Program-made: the position numbers and the translations under genes
NCBI GenBank assembly: GCA_015847255.1
Contig: JADLZK010000415.1
Coordinates: 124,001-188,000, forward strand
DNA length: 64,000 bases
Origin: Hyparrhenia diplandra
Lineage: Eukaryota > Streptophyta > Magnoliopsida > Poales > Poaceae
Direction of reading: 5' to 3'
Notes under the pieces: model-generated
Told to the model about the DNA's origin: nothing
What the model saw: the letters and a program-made list of their open reading frames with translations, nothing else
The model's database searches: none
In this document: positions 30,929-43,067 of the stretch, piece by piece
Layout of the letters: every line of letters begins with the position of its first letter
How positions within the stretch are numbered: the stretch's first letter is position 1

Positions 30929-33900
30929 ATGGCGACCCAAGATGAAATTCCACTGGTAATTTTGCTCATCTTCTTGTATTCGGTAATTTTCTTTCCGCAA
31001 ATCTTCTTCTCCGATCCTTATTTTTTCTTTTTTACGTTAAAAGGAACTGAAGGATGAGATCTTAATCCCACTTGCTGAAAACCTAGATTCTTATTTTCTT
31101 GGTCCAATGGGAAATCCGGACCGGTAGAATTTATCGAGAAAGAAACCCAGCGCATTCCTTTTAAATCTGGGATATCCGAGCTGAGATTATGGCCAAACAC
31201 CTTCAAAACCTGGTCGTTTCCCCCAATCGCAGGATGGCGGGATTGGTACCGGAGGATACATACCGCAGCTGCAAAGAAGAATTGGAATTGGGATGGCTTG
31301 GATATAAGCCAATGCTTGGAATTATCTTTGTCAGAGACCCCCAAGAATGAACATCTCCTAATAGCAGCAGCTCACTTTTGGTCTGACGCCACCAACACCT
31401 TCATATTTGGCCATGGTCCAATGACCCCCACACTAGCTGATGTATTCATGATGACAGGCTTGAACATAACCAAAGCAGTTTACCCCTTCAAATACAAGAA
31501 TTCTAGTTCTCAGAGAGCTGTCAAGTCCAGTGGTGGATATATCAATTATATCGGCACATATAAACAGAAAGGTTCTATCAAGGACACAGAATATCTGGCT
31601 TTCCTGAATATGTGGCTATGCAGATTTGTTTTCTGTGGGAAATCTAATGAGCCAACCCTCAATCATATAGTAATGGCTGAAGATTTGGCTACCGGCATTC
31701 TCATCCCTCTGGGCAAGTACCTTTTAGGAGCTGCCTATCATATGATGCACCAGATCACTGTCCAGATGTATAAAGGAGGAGGAATCTCCTATGTGAATGG
31801 CCCCTGGTGGTTGATTCAGATGTGGCTACAATTATATATGCTTCAGATAATCCCCATCGAACTCCACAACCTAGACTTCCCCTCAATCAATTTTTCTGAA
31901 GGGGAAACAGCATCAACCAAAGCTTGTTAGACATATGGAGAAGCTGCATCTTCCATTGTCATTGACATAGACATTGGTCATTTATTCAAGCTTTTCTTCA
32001 AAGGATTTGATAACTTGATCTGGCTCCCTTACAAAGAAAATGAAGATTTTATCTTTCCTTGTAAGTTTAGCTATGAATCTGGCTGCCAGGATAAGATTTC
32101 CACAGAAGTTTTTAATTCTCTCATCAAGCCTTGCATCTTACCAGCAGAATTCAATCATGGAAGAAAGCTGCATCCTACTTATGAGATTTATAATCCAAAT
32201 ATGGTGGCCAGACAACTTGGATGTGGCCAATTGCCCCCAAGGCTATTCTTCTCTGAAAACATAAAACTCAGGGAAGAAATAAAAAGAAGAAATGGAGGCC
32301 AAAAGAGTGTTTGAGCTTGGATGTAATTTGCCAAGTATATGCTCCTGATCCATTTGGGTTAATAGAAATGATTCATCCATCGTTCACTTCCTGGTGGAAA
32401 GAATGGCACAGTCATATTTTCAACACATCAGTGCATTCCCTATGCCAACAGCTGAGTCCTAAATTTAAATCTAACAGTGAGGTAATTCCTTTTTACTTAA
32501 CCTTTTAACCGATTGGCTGTCCTCGTATATTTCTAATAAACATTTGCTATATATAGGATTTGAACCTGCTTTGCTCCCTCGAGTAATCGGTATTATCATC
32601 TTTGGACCAAAACCTGCTTTGGGTTTCAATGCTCCCACTCTGGCATCTTTAATGAAAATTCCTGCAACTTGGGATGCAACTTCTTCTAAGAAGAGAAAGC
32701 AAAAGAAAGGCTTCAACTGGGCCAAGCAAGAGCACTACTGTGGCCAGAAAGCCAAGATCTAAAAGGGCCAAACCATCTACCAAAGTATAAGTTTCCTCGA
32801 TCTTTATAAAGTAATGAATTTGGCCTTTAATTGCAATTACTCTTTTTGCGACTTCAAATTACTCTGTAGCATATGACCGGCCGACAACCAGAAGAGCTTG
32901 GCAGATTAATGAGCGGTTCGGTAATGGTTTTATGAATCATATTTGTAATCTCTTTCTTCATCTTTGCTTATTACTAATGATTCAAACCCTTAATCCGGCA
33001 ACAAATGAGTTTCTGGATAAAATGGCAAAAAGATCTCCCTCAAGTCCTCGGACTCCTCACTTGGTCTCCAATCGACTTCTTCCCAAAAAGAACGAACAGC
33101 AGGACATACCTAAACAACCATCTCCAAGCATTCATACAAGCCCTCTTAGGCAATGAGAATCTGAAGGCCAGAATGTTCATGAGCCATCATCTTCTAGCCA
33201 GTCAACCCCTATCAGCAACAAGTCCTCAAGGATGGGTCTGCACAAGGATCTCCTCATTACGTACATCCTTACGGGGCTGGTAGTCAACATAGTGCAAATT
33301 CGCCCATTCTTGGTAAAGTAATGCAAAAAAGCTCAACACGAAAGACTGCTTTCGGAAGGTATTAATGTGCTTTGATCTTCTTTTCCCACAAATTGAAATA
33401 TTACTCAGCTGGCTAACCCCTTTTTCTTTCAGGATGAAAACAAGCCAACTGTCAGCTACTCTTTCTCTATTGATGACTATTTCGCTGATAAGGGTGAGGA
33501 GGCCACCTCTCTGCAAGGACAGCCGAGGATAGAAGCTTCTTCAAGTCAAATGCTTTACGAACAGAACCAAGCTCGGCTAAAGGACATAATTTCCTTATTA
33601 GACAAAGATATCAATGTCTTGGTTCAAAATGCAGATCAAATCAAGGATCGATGGAGTTGGTTGATCAAGAAATCCCTTCTTCTCTCAGAGATATGCTAGA
33701 AGCTGCAGCTCAATTAGACAATCATTTTGCTGTAGTCAAAAGAGCCAGCAAAAACATAGCCTTGAGGTCTGCCCTCCTTGGTGATAGATCTATAAAGAAG
33801 CAAGAGGCCAACAACTGGCATTCTCAAATTCAAGCTGACAAGAATTCTCTAAATACACTGCAGCCCGAATTAGAGTCTGCGGAGAAAAAGAAAAACTGAT

Positions 33901-34145
33901 CGGAGAATGGCTGGCACAAGTGAACTCTTTGATTAAGGATTGCCAAGACAAACTATCAATCTCCCCAAATCCATAGAGGCAGACTCAACGAGAAAGCATC
34001 GGCGGCTATAAAGGAGGATCAACAACTAAAAACCAAGCTTGCCAAGATACCTAGCTCGATGAGGATGATAGGAAAATACTTTCGAGAGGTTGATCAAGTC
34101 AGAATCGAAGCTCTGAATGCCCATAAGCGATATTTGAATATGTAA
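30929..34145 (+). pseudogene. Antisense accessory gene of the Tat element: plant mobile domain protein with coiled-coil C-terminus
   Basis: Plus strand, opposite to gag-pol. A likely ATG at 30929 (MATQDEIPL) is followed by an intron (GTAATTTTGC). Exon 2 starts near 31046 (ELKDEILIPLAENLDSYFLG). The best-preserved part, 31298-31930, reads NEHLLIAAAHFWSDATNTFI, FGHGPMTPTLADVFMMTGLN and LAFLNMWLCRFVFCGKS, the plant mobile domain fold (PF10536, aminotransferase-like) found in host PMD proteins and in transposons. Further pieces are at 32015-32330, 32544-32760 and 33400-34145. The last is rich in charged heptad-like sequence. Several stops and frameshifts are present. Role in the element is unknown; silencing evasion has been discussed for PMD proteins but nothing here shows it. 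Confidence 0.75.
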
Positions 34146-34548
34146 AAACACTTGCTTGTATCAAACTTGTATGTTGAGCCTTTCTTTGCTGAATTTTGTT
34201 ATCTTCCTTCGATGAATTGCTCATATTTGGCCAAACTTAACCTCTCTCAAAGATTTGGCCACGATTTATGTTTTAACCCTTCATACTTTTCGATAAATTA
34301 TATTTGAATCAAACTAGAAAGCAACCATATTGGTGACTAAGTCACTTTAGCTGCATTCGCTCTGTTGATCGTATTCGGCTATTTTATCCCATCATTGCCG
34401 GCCCGAGGTGAGTTTGATCGTCGAGAACAGAGGACTTAGCCGAATCATCCTCTTATGAAAATGGCTCGAAGGGGGCGCTTGGACTTCGACCACGGGATAC
34501 GGCGCCCACGATCTTTCTTGTGATCTCCCACGATCTCTACGGCTGGCT

Positions 34549-34556
34549 TATAAATA
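34549..34556 (+). promoter_or_regulatory. TATA box of the second antisense gene
   Basis: TATAAATA lies about 114 bases upstream of the ATG at 34670, with a CT/CA-rich leader between. It is on the strand opposite to gag-pol, so this gene would have its own promoter rather than use the LTR. Confidence 0.6.
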
Positions 34557-34669
34557 AAGGCCTCCGGGCTCGTAGTTGAATCAAAGCCTCCAAAAACCCT
34601 CTACGCTTTGCCTTTCGCCTACCTCAAGCCAAGCGCGAAACCGGCTCAAAAGCATCAATCCAGGCGGCA

Positions 34670-35624
34670 ATGGCGGGCGGCGATGATCGTGGAAGCGCTC
34701 GGCGAAGGATCGGGAGGAGGGCGCCCAGCGCCATGCTTGCCCGCTTCTGGGTAAGATCATGTTACGTGCCCTCTTGCGATTTCCGTCTTTTTATTTTCGA
34801 TTCTGATTCAATCTCGTCTCCTTTTGAATCTATCGGGATGATCCCGCTCACCGGCCAACATCACCTCTTTCCTTCCCCAGCGGTGACTCGGCCGAGCCGC
34901 GGTGCGAACTGTCGGTGAATAGCTCTTCTTCTTCTTCTTCCTCGGACTCGTCGGAGGCGACCCGCCCGAGCTCGACCCTCATCCATGGCTCTCGAGGGAG
35001 AGGCTGGAGGCGGAACAACAAGCGGTGTAGGAGCGGCGGCAGGCGGGGAGGAGGGAGCGAGTGCGGGAGGCGGGAGGCGGGGGGCGTATTTGGTAGCACC
35101 TCCACATGGCCACTACGAGGCCGTGCACCTCCTTGAGCGAACGGGACGAGGCTCGAAGAGAGTTCGAACAATTCTCCGGGAATCTGGCATCAAGGAGCTG
35201 GAATGGAACGACCAGCGGAGGCAACTCTGCGACGCCATCACCGGTAATCTACGATTTCTTCTTCGAATCTTGTTCTGGCATCTTACCGATTTCTGCTTCC
35301 TATTGAAACCATTCTACTTCTTTATGCAGCCCTATCGAGGAGAATAACCGCTGGGCGGCGGTGGCAACCGAGATCACCGACAAGGTGAGCGCCCAAGGGG
35401 AAAACCCGGTGGCGCCTGGGAGCGGTGGAAGGCCGCATCGGCAGGTCGCCATCCACGGCGTCCATCACGGTGCGTCCCCTAGGGTTGGCCGCCTTGTCCA
35501 CCTGAGCCGGCCGAGGACTACATCTCAATGCTGGTCGGCTTCCGTGGTGGCGCGCCCGGAGGAGATCGGCGGCATTGAAGATCTCATAGGCAGTATGGAG
35601 ATCACTTGGCTGATGCCGTCGTAG
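34670..35624 (+). pseudogene. Second antisense accessory gene of the Tat element, three exons, unknown function
   Basis: Starts ATGGCGGGCGGC (MAGGDDRGSARRRIG). The exons appear to be 34670-34750 (GTAAGA donor), about 34880-35247 (CCCCAG acceptor, GTAATC donor) and 35330-35624 (TATGCAG acceptor, stop TAG). Exon 2 holds a run of eight Ser with acidic residues after it, then a charged, probably coiled-coil part (ARREFEQFSGNLAS). Exon 3 includes AVATEITDKVSAQGENPVA in one frame and EEIGGIEDLIGSMEITW in another. Frames shift between segments. I do not recognise the family. It lies between the PMD gene and the end of pol, on the same strand as the former. Confidence 0.5.
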
Positions 35625-36199
35625 CATCTACCAACGCCCAATCTGTGTCTGAACAAGTTATTCAGCAGTAGCTTGTATTAGGATTGATTTGGGTGAATAA
35701 TAAACTTGTTCTTGGGTGCTGTTAATTTGCTCGTGATTGTCTCGACTCTCGCAATGGCGATTCTCTCTTATCCTCAAGTAGATCGATCTGCGAAATCCCT
35801 TACCGAATGCTCGTTTCGACTTAGCCGATTGGATTCGGCTCTCCACGAAAAATAATACAAAATCTTGCTTCTGGAGAATTCTTGCACTGTTTAATATTTC
35901 ATTTAATGAAACTCAGCTTTCTCTTCTCCCAAGATATCTACCAATGGCCAAGTGCTAAAGCCACCCGTATGAGATCCACGGTACTTTGTAGACACTTGCG
36001 AATGACTGAAAGTTGCACCCGTGAAGTAACAGACAATGAGAGTACCCGATTGCTCTTATGATTTTTGTTTATATTTTGCTCTAAAGGCGACACATACCGT
36101 GTCGGCTATTCTCCATATTTATGGAGTATTTCTCTATTGAAGGCGTATGCTCAAACATCGGCTATTCATCTTAACTTTCATGAACCAACCTCAATGCTA

Positions 36200-39100
36200 G
36201 GGTAATATTTCTTGAGATATCTCCCATTGATGGCTTTGGTAAATTTTTCCCCAAATAAGGATTTCAAAATATATGCGTTCTTAGGGCACACACCTTTGTA
36301 TCCGAAAAGGTCCTTCCCAATTTGGAGACCACTTGCCGAGAATGCTTTGTCTTTAGTCGATTGGTAATATCACCTTCCAAACTAAGTCTCCTTGACAAAT
36401 TGCTTGATTCTAACTTTTTGTTATAGTATTTGGCAACATGCATCTTGTTTTTTCTCAATATTTTCCAAAGCTACGAGGCGAATCGATGCAAATCCTCTAA
36501 CTTGTCTATCATGACATTATTATAATCTTCAGTTTTCAAATCCTTTTGTAACATAACTCTTCTTGAATCTGATTGCATCTCCCATGGTAGCACAGCATGA
36601 TGCCCATAAACCAGTTCATAGGGAGATGTTTGTGTAGCTCCATGACAAGCCATTCGGTAAGACCACAAAGCTTCATTAAGCACTAAATGCCACTTCCTTG
36701 GCTTTTCTTCAATTTTCTTCTGAATAATTTTAATCATGATCTTATTTGACGCTTACGCTTGACCATTGGCTTGTGCATAATAAGGAGAAGAATTATATAA
36801 TTTGATTCCCATGTCTTGACAAAGTCACAAAATTCGAAGAAGTAAACTGAGTTCCTTGACTGTTGTTATAGTTTGAGGGATCCCAAACTGTAAATAATGT
36901 GCTCCTTGACAAAATTGATCATGTTCTCGGATGTAAATTTCTTCAAAGGAATAGCTTCAACCCACTTTGTAAAATAGTCAGTAGCCAAAAGTATGAACTT
37001 ATGCCCTTTCTTTGGATGGTGGATGAATTTGTCCAATTGGATCTATACCCCATCCTCTAAATGGCCAAGGCTTGATTATTGGATTCATGGCGGATCTTTG
37101 GAGCCCTTTGAGCGTTTGCGAATTTTTGACAATCTTGGCACCCTTTGTAATACTCAAAGCAATCTTCTAGCATAGTCGGCCAAAAATATCTGTCCTTCTT
37201 ATTATCCACTTCATTCGGTAAAGCCGTGGTGTGCACCACATAAGCCATCATGTACTTCACTCATCATCCTCTTAGCTTCTTCTTGATCTAAGCACTTGAG
37301 CAACACTCCATCTATGGATTTGTAATATAATTGATCATTGAGTAGCACAAACTTGATGGCTTTATACTGAGCTTTCGGGGAAACCCTCTATGATGGGTTT
37401 CTAAGGTAATTGGCAATTTCAGTTCTCAATCATTGATTACGATCATTGCCGAAAGCATCTTGATCTCTGACAAAAAACCTCTTGATTCTCTCTATACCCG
37501 AAGCACTACGAGCTAACCTTTGTTTGCTTCCTCATTGTGTTCTCTCACGGGAATATGGTGCAATGTTACCTCGAAAGCTTTTCAAGAGCTCCCTGCATTC
37601 TTCATAATAAACTCTTAATATATCATTTTTGCACTCATATTGGCCAAGCAATTGGTTAATCACTAACTTCAGAATCTCCAAAAATCTCATACGCAACGGC
37701 CTATGCTTCTTTTAGAAACTGAAGTCCTCTAAGAAATGCTTCATATTCAGCTTGATTGTTAGTAACATAAAGCCCAATGGGAATAGCATATTCAAAAACT
37801 ACCCCCGTTGAGAAATCGAGAAAATTCCAACACCACCACCTTTCTCACAAGATGAACCATCAAAGATTAAAGCCCAAGGCATAATATCGACTAATTCAAT
37901 AGAAGGATCATGATGTTGAGTAATAAAATCAGCAATAACGACCTTTCTTTGCTTTTTGCTGATTCAAACCTTACATCAAATTCAGACAAAGCTAAAACCC
38001 ATTTGCCGATTCTACCATTCAAAATCGGCATGAATAACATGTGTTTAATTACATCAAACTTTTGAAACTACCACACATTCGGCATTCAACAAATAGTGCG
38101 AAACTTGGTACACTACAGTAATAAACACATAGACAAAGCTTTTCTATTCTTGAATACCTTGTCTCTAGATCTAAAAGCTTTCGACTAAGATAAGCCACTA
38201 CTCTTTCCTTTCCTTCAAATTCTTGCATAAGGGCTGATCCTATCATCGGGGCTATCGGCCGCCACGCATACAACTTAAAAGGCTTGTCATTTGTGGAGGT
38301 ACCAAAACAGGCGGTGCCTTCATATATTCCTTGATCTCTTGAAAGCCTTTTTGTTGTGCGTCACCCCATACAAAAACTTGATCCTTCTTAAGCTTCAATA
38401 ATGGAGAAAAAGGCAAGACCCTCTCTAATAGGTTGGAGATAAATCTTCTTACAAAGTTAATCTTGCCAAGCAATGATTGCAATTACGTGAGATTGGTTGG
38501 AGGAACCACTTTATCAATAGCTTCCATGCTTTTCTTTCCAACCTCTATCCCTCCTTTATGAACCAAAAACCCCAAGAACTCACCGGTAGAGACCCCAAAG
38601 GCACACTTATTCGGGTTCATTTTCAAACCATGTTTTCTAGTGCATTCCAAGGTTCTTTTTCAAATCCGCCAAATGTCCTACATAATCCCTGGATTTGACC
38701 ACCACATCATCAATATAAATTTCTACAGTCTTGCCGATCAACTCATGAAAGATATAATTCATAGCTCTCTGATAAGTTGCATAGGCATTCTTTAATCAAA
38801 TGTCATGACAATCCACTCAAATAGGCCAATGTGTCCGAACACCTAAAAAAGTGTCTTTGAAATGTCTTCAATGGCCATAAAAATTTGATTGTATCCAGCA
38901 TTACCATCCATGAAACTAATTACCTTGTGACCAGCAGCTGCATCCACTAGCAAATCGGCAACTGGAATCGGTATAAATCCATTGGAGTGGCTTTGTTGAG
39001 ATCTCTGAAATCTATGCACACCCTCATCTTTCCATTCTTCTTGTATACAGGGACTATGCTTGAAATCCACTCTGCATATCTACATGGGCGAATGAAATTA

Positions 39101-41110
39101 GCTTCTAATAATCTTTCAATTTCTTTTTTTCACATCGGCCAATCGTCTTCTTTATATATTTTCGAGGAGGAATTTGTTTGTATGGCGATACCCAGGTTTA
39201 ATCGGCAATCGATGTTCAACAATGGAGCGATTCAATCCGGGCATTTTGAATAATCCCAAGCAAAACAATCTTTATATTCTTTCAAAGAGATTAATCAACT
39301 CTAACCTAAACTCTGAATTTAAACCAAAGATGATATATGTCGGCCTTGGCTTATCTCCATCACCAATGTCTACTTCTTCTAACTTATCGGCCGACATAAA
39401 ACCATGTCCTAGCTTCCCTTTGTTGCCATCGATTGGATTATTCGTTTAAAAATTGCTTTGTTTGAGCCATTTGCTTGGATCGGTTGTTGATCCCTATTGA
39501 ACACATTTACAGGACCTTCTCCCCAATTTTTTCCTCGAAAAGCAATCTACACCATCATATTCCAAATAAGCTGGTTCGGCACTAGCAACACTTACGAATC
39601 ATCGGTGGGACAATCTCCACATCATCTCAACCCCTTTGGATAAGCACTTGATGCATGGTTGAAGGGATGCAACAGTTAACATGGATCAATCTCTCCCCCA
39701 GCAACAAACTATATGCCCCCTTGCCATCAATGACAAAGAAAGTAGTGATCAAAGTCTTGGATCCAATCATCAACTCAACATGCACGGCTCCCTTAGTATC
39801 GAGAGGTGTTGCCGGCCAAAATCCTAAGGATCATATCGGTCTTCAACAAATCTTCACTGGTCATCCCAAGCTTTTACGAAGGTGGTATATGGCATAACAT
39901 TGATTGCAGCCCCTCCATCAACAAACATCTTAGTCGAGGAGGCTTGCCATTAACATACCCCTTCAAGTAGAGTGGCTTGGATGTACGTTCTTCATAGGTT
40001 TATCAAAAACTGCTTGTTTTGTTAGAACCAATTTGGGCCATCAAGTCTTGGAACTCAGTTTCATCAAAATCGAGTACACCTCATCACGGACATCTTGACC
40101 CTCAGGAGCCATGAATTCTGATGGGAGGAAGAAAGCCATACATGTTTTAGCCGAAGGACCCAAACCATCGGGCTTCTTAGGGCGCCATACTTTCTTCTTA
40201 TCGGCTTTACGCTTGCTTAAGCTCCTTGTTCCTTAAACGTTGAACCCTTCTCTTACGGCTTTTTCCTTAACCCGGGAGGACACCATTGACCTTTTCGCCA
40301 AACATATTCTTGGGCTATCTTCTCTTCATCATATTCCTTATATTCATCGGTCTTCATCGGCAAACCTCTTTCCTTGCCGATTGTAAGAACTCATTTATTT
40401 TTAAGTACGCCCGATCGTCCTCTTGATCTTGAATTCCAAGTCTTTCATGGGCCGGGGACGGGCGGTTGGCTCTAGCTTTGCCTGTACTCAAAGTATTGAT
40501 CTTTGCATTCGGGACAATTATTTCTACTATTTGGCGGTTTTAAGCCTTCATTCGGCAATGCACGTAGAAAGAGCACCCCCAATGAGATTGTTCTTGCTCT
40601 CTCATGTATTCTTCTTGTTCCCTGAGGTACATTTCTTCCTCATATCTTGGCTCTTCAACAAACCTTTCATCTTTGGTAGCGTTCTTTCTTTTGTTGCCTT
40701 TGGCACTTGTTTAGAAGGATTCGGGGAAGTGATCCTAGGCCTTGATGTCTCACCTCTTTCCGTTCGGCTATTCTGGAACCGAACCCTTTGTAACTCCTCA
40801 CTTGATATGTGCCGATTAGGATCGACAGAACCACTCTCCTTTGCTCTTTCAGAAGTCAAAACCTTCACCTTTCCTTTGCCTTTAGGGTCATTGAAAGACA
40901 CCATATTACACCATAGCGGACCATACCCGGTCGGAAAGGATTAGCATCTACGTTCATCTTGCCATCAAACCTCAAGTGCCCCTCTGGATAGCTTTACGGA
41001 TTCTTATCACGAACACTTTCGGCAATCATTGATGGAGTGAGAATTGGTGTTATGGAAACCACAGTACCTCTTGTCTTTCACTCCCTCTTGTCGCGGCATG
41101 GGATGTCCCT
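36200..41110 (-). pseudogene. Tat pol: protease region, RT, RNase H, second RNase H, integrase (frameshifted)
   Basis: Minus strand, right to left. A knuckle-like YCGFHNTNSH is at about 41050. RT spans roughly 39.2-38.3 kb with GFIPIPVADLLVDAAAGHK, MDGNAGYNQIFMA and the catalytic YIDDVVV at about 38700-38725. RNase H is at 38273-38049 (RVVAYLSRKLLDLETRYSRI). A second RNase H-like module near 37880-37820 has PWALIFDGSSCEKGGGVGIF, the duplicated RNase H of Tat elements. Integrase follows: zinc-binding remnant with CQDCQKFANAQRAPK (37120-37090), core GHKFILLATDYFTKWVEAIP (about 37010-36955) and NEALWSYRMACHGATQTSPY with ELVYGHHAVLP (36670-36590). Many stops and indels. Confidence 0.85.
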
Positions 41111-41304
41111 CGGGTAGTTTGACACGTCCTTCCTTCACTAACAGCTCAAAGAGTTTGTCTGCCTTAGTAACATCAAAATCATAGGAACCTTTGTTCTGCT
41201 TTGTCCAGCGCTGATTGACTTGAGTAGGCTCTTTACCCTAGACCAGCTCTGCTGCAGCCACCTCATCTTCACTCTCATACTCCTCCGCTTGTTCCAGGAA
41301 TTGC

Positions 41305-42334
41305 TCATATATATCTACAGCAGCATTGGTCTTTTTGGAAGCGGTTGTCTCTTCTAAAGCTCTGAGCCTGATTGCCCATCAAAGCCAAACGCTGTGACAA
41401 TTGCCCAAGATCCTCAAAGTCCATACCGAATAGCTTTTCTCTCATATTTGGCTGCATGCCTGCTATAACCATCCCTGGAAGTTGATCATCTGGTATGTTC
41501 AAAGAGTAGCATAAATTCTTGGTCTCCCTGAACCTACAAAGGAATTCTTGTGGAGTTTCATTGGCTCTTTGCCTCAGACTCATGAGATCTACCATCTTCT
41601 TCTCATTGGTACCTGTGAAGAAATATGAGTGGAATTTCTATTCTAACTCTGCCCAGGTAGCAATAGAGTTAGCTGGTAAAGATGAAAACCATGTGAATGT
41701 CGGCCCTGTGAGAGACAAAGGGAAATATCTAATCCTCCATGCTTCATCTATTGACACCTCTCCCGGTTGTATCAAATATCGTGATATGCTCTATGGTCCT
41801 GGTATCATCTTGGCCAGAGAACTTGGTGAACTCAGTAGGAGGCTTGACTCTTGGAGGAAGCGCCACCTTGTTGTACCATTCGGGATATGGAGATTTGTAA
41901 GCATATGATTGGCCTTTAGGCTTCAAACCGAATTGATTACGCATCATATCAGCCATCCTGTGCATGATGATGTCAATGCTTGAATCTCTCGGCAATTGTC
42001 CTCTGAGAGTTATCTGAAGAAGCACTCTTGTACCCTGAATTAGGAAAAGCATTGAGAGCATTGTAATTAGTAAACTCTTGATAGCCATCTCCAAACATGT
42101 TCTTTTTGCAGTCTATTACACATAGGAGATATTTTATAAGCCGAAGTTGGGCGTTCCTGTTGTGCCAAACATGAATTGACCATAATTCATAGGATTTCGG
42201 TACATTTGCTTTGGGACCGAGGAGGCCTTTGTTTCTCCTTTGTTGGTTTCTCTGATCCGCCCAGCTCAATGTCTCAGAGGTCTTCCCTTGCTCCTTGGTA
42301 CTTAAAGTAATGAGGTCCACTGAATTGGTCCTTA
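41305..42334 (-). pseudogene. Tat gag, main part
   Basis: The 41595-41305 frame reads LMSLRQRANETPQEFLCRF, SLNIPDDQLPGMVIAGM and LFGMDFEDLGQLSQRLALMG, the retrotransposon gag domain of this lineage. 42320-41744 carries the preceding part (SWADQRNQ, MHRMADMMRNQFGLKP). The gene is cut at 42334 by a CACTA element and its start lies beyond 48470. Confidence 0.8.
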
Positions 42335-42649
42335 CACTACAAGAAATCTGTCTTTTTATGACAAATTCCCTTGTGACGGGGCCTATTTTTCGTCATATAA
42401 TATAACATAATATGACACAAAATTTTGTGTCGTCATAAAATTATGAGCCTGTGAAGAATTTATGATGACACCAATTGTTAATGTCATAGAAAGCTACAAA
42501 TTTCGTCACAAATTGCTATTCGCCGGGGAACCGGCTGCCGGAAGTGAATTTATGGCGACACATACAGTTTTTATGTGGCGACAATAGGCCGTCACTGAAT
42601 GTTTTATCAAATATGACGACCCCAGTGTCATAAAATACCTCAGTACGAG

Positions 42650-43025
42650 TTGGACCCTTGAGGATTGGCACTCTTTGGAAATTCGTTGTTGCCTGCTCGC
42701 GAACTGGGCCTGCGCTGCCGTGCTGCCTCGCTGGATTGGGCCGGCGCTGGCTGGCCTGCTGACTGCAATGCGTGCGCTGGGCTGGTGCTGCAATGGGCCG
42801 CCGCTCAACGCTGCTGGCCTGCTACGCTGCCAGGCCGCCGCTGGCCTTTACTGCTGCTTGCTGCGCTGCTGAGCCTCGCGTGCTGCTTGGCCCGCTTGCT
42901 GCTGCTGCTGCTGCTAGCTTGGTAGGCCGCCGCTGCCGCTGGGCTGCTGGCCGGGCGAGTGCTGAGCGCTGCTAGCTGCTGCCGCTGCTTGCTTTGGCCC
43001 AAGTGCTGCCTTGCTAGCTAGCTTT
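42650..43025. repeat. GCTGCTGG-rich low-complexity block
   Basis: A GC-rich tract dominated by CTGC/GCTGG words, including a (GCT)n run near 42897-42916. Reading frames on both strands give Ala/Leu or Gln-rich sequence with no domain. Probably simple-sequence expansion. Confidence 0.6.
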
Positions 43026-43067
43026 GCTAAGATAAGTTCTAATATTTTGAAATTCAAAATTTGAATG

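Noticed and set aside
31018..31344. 108-codon minus-strand ORF opposite the PMD exon
   Set aside because: A shadow of the plus-strand plant mobile domain coding sequence.
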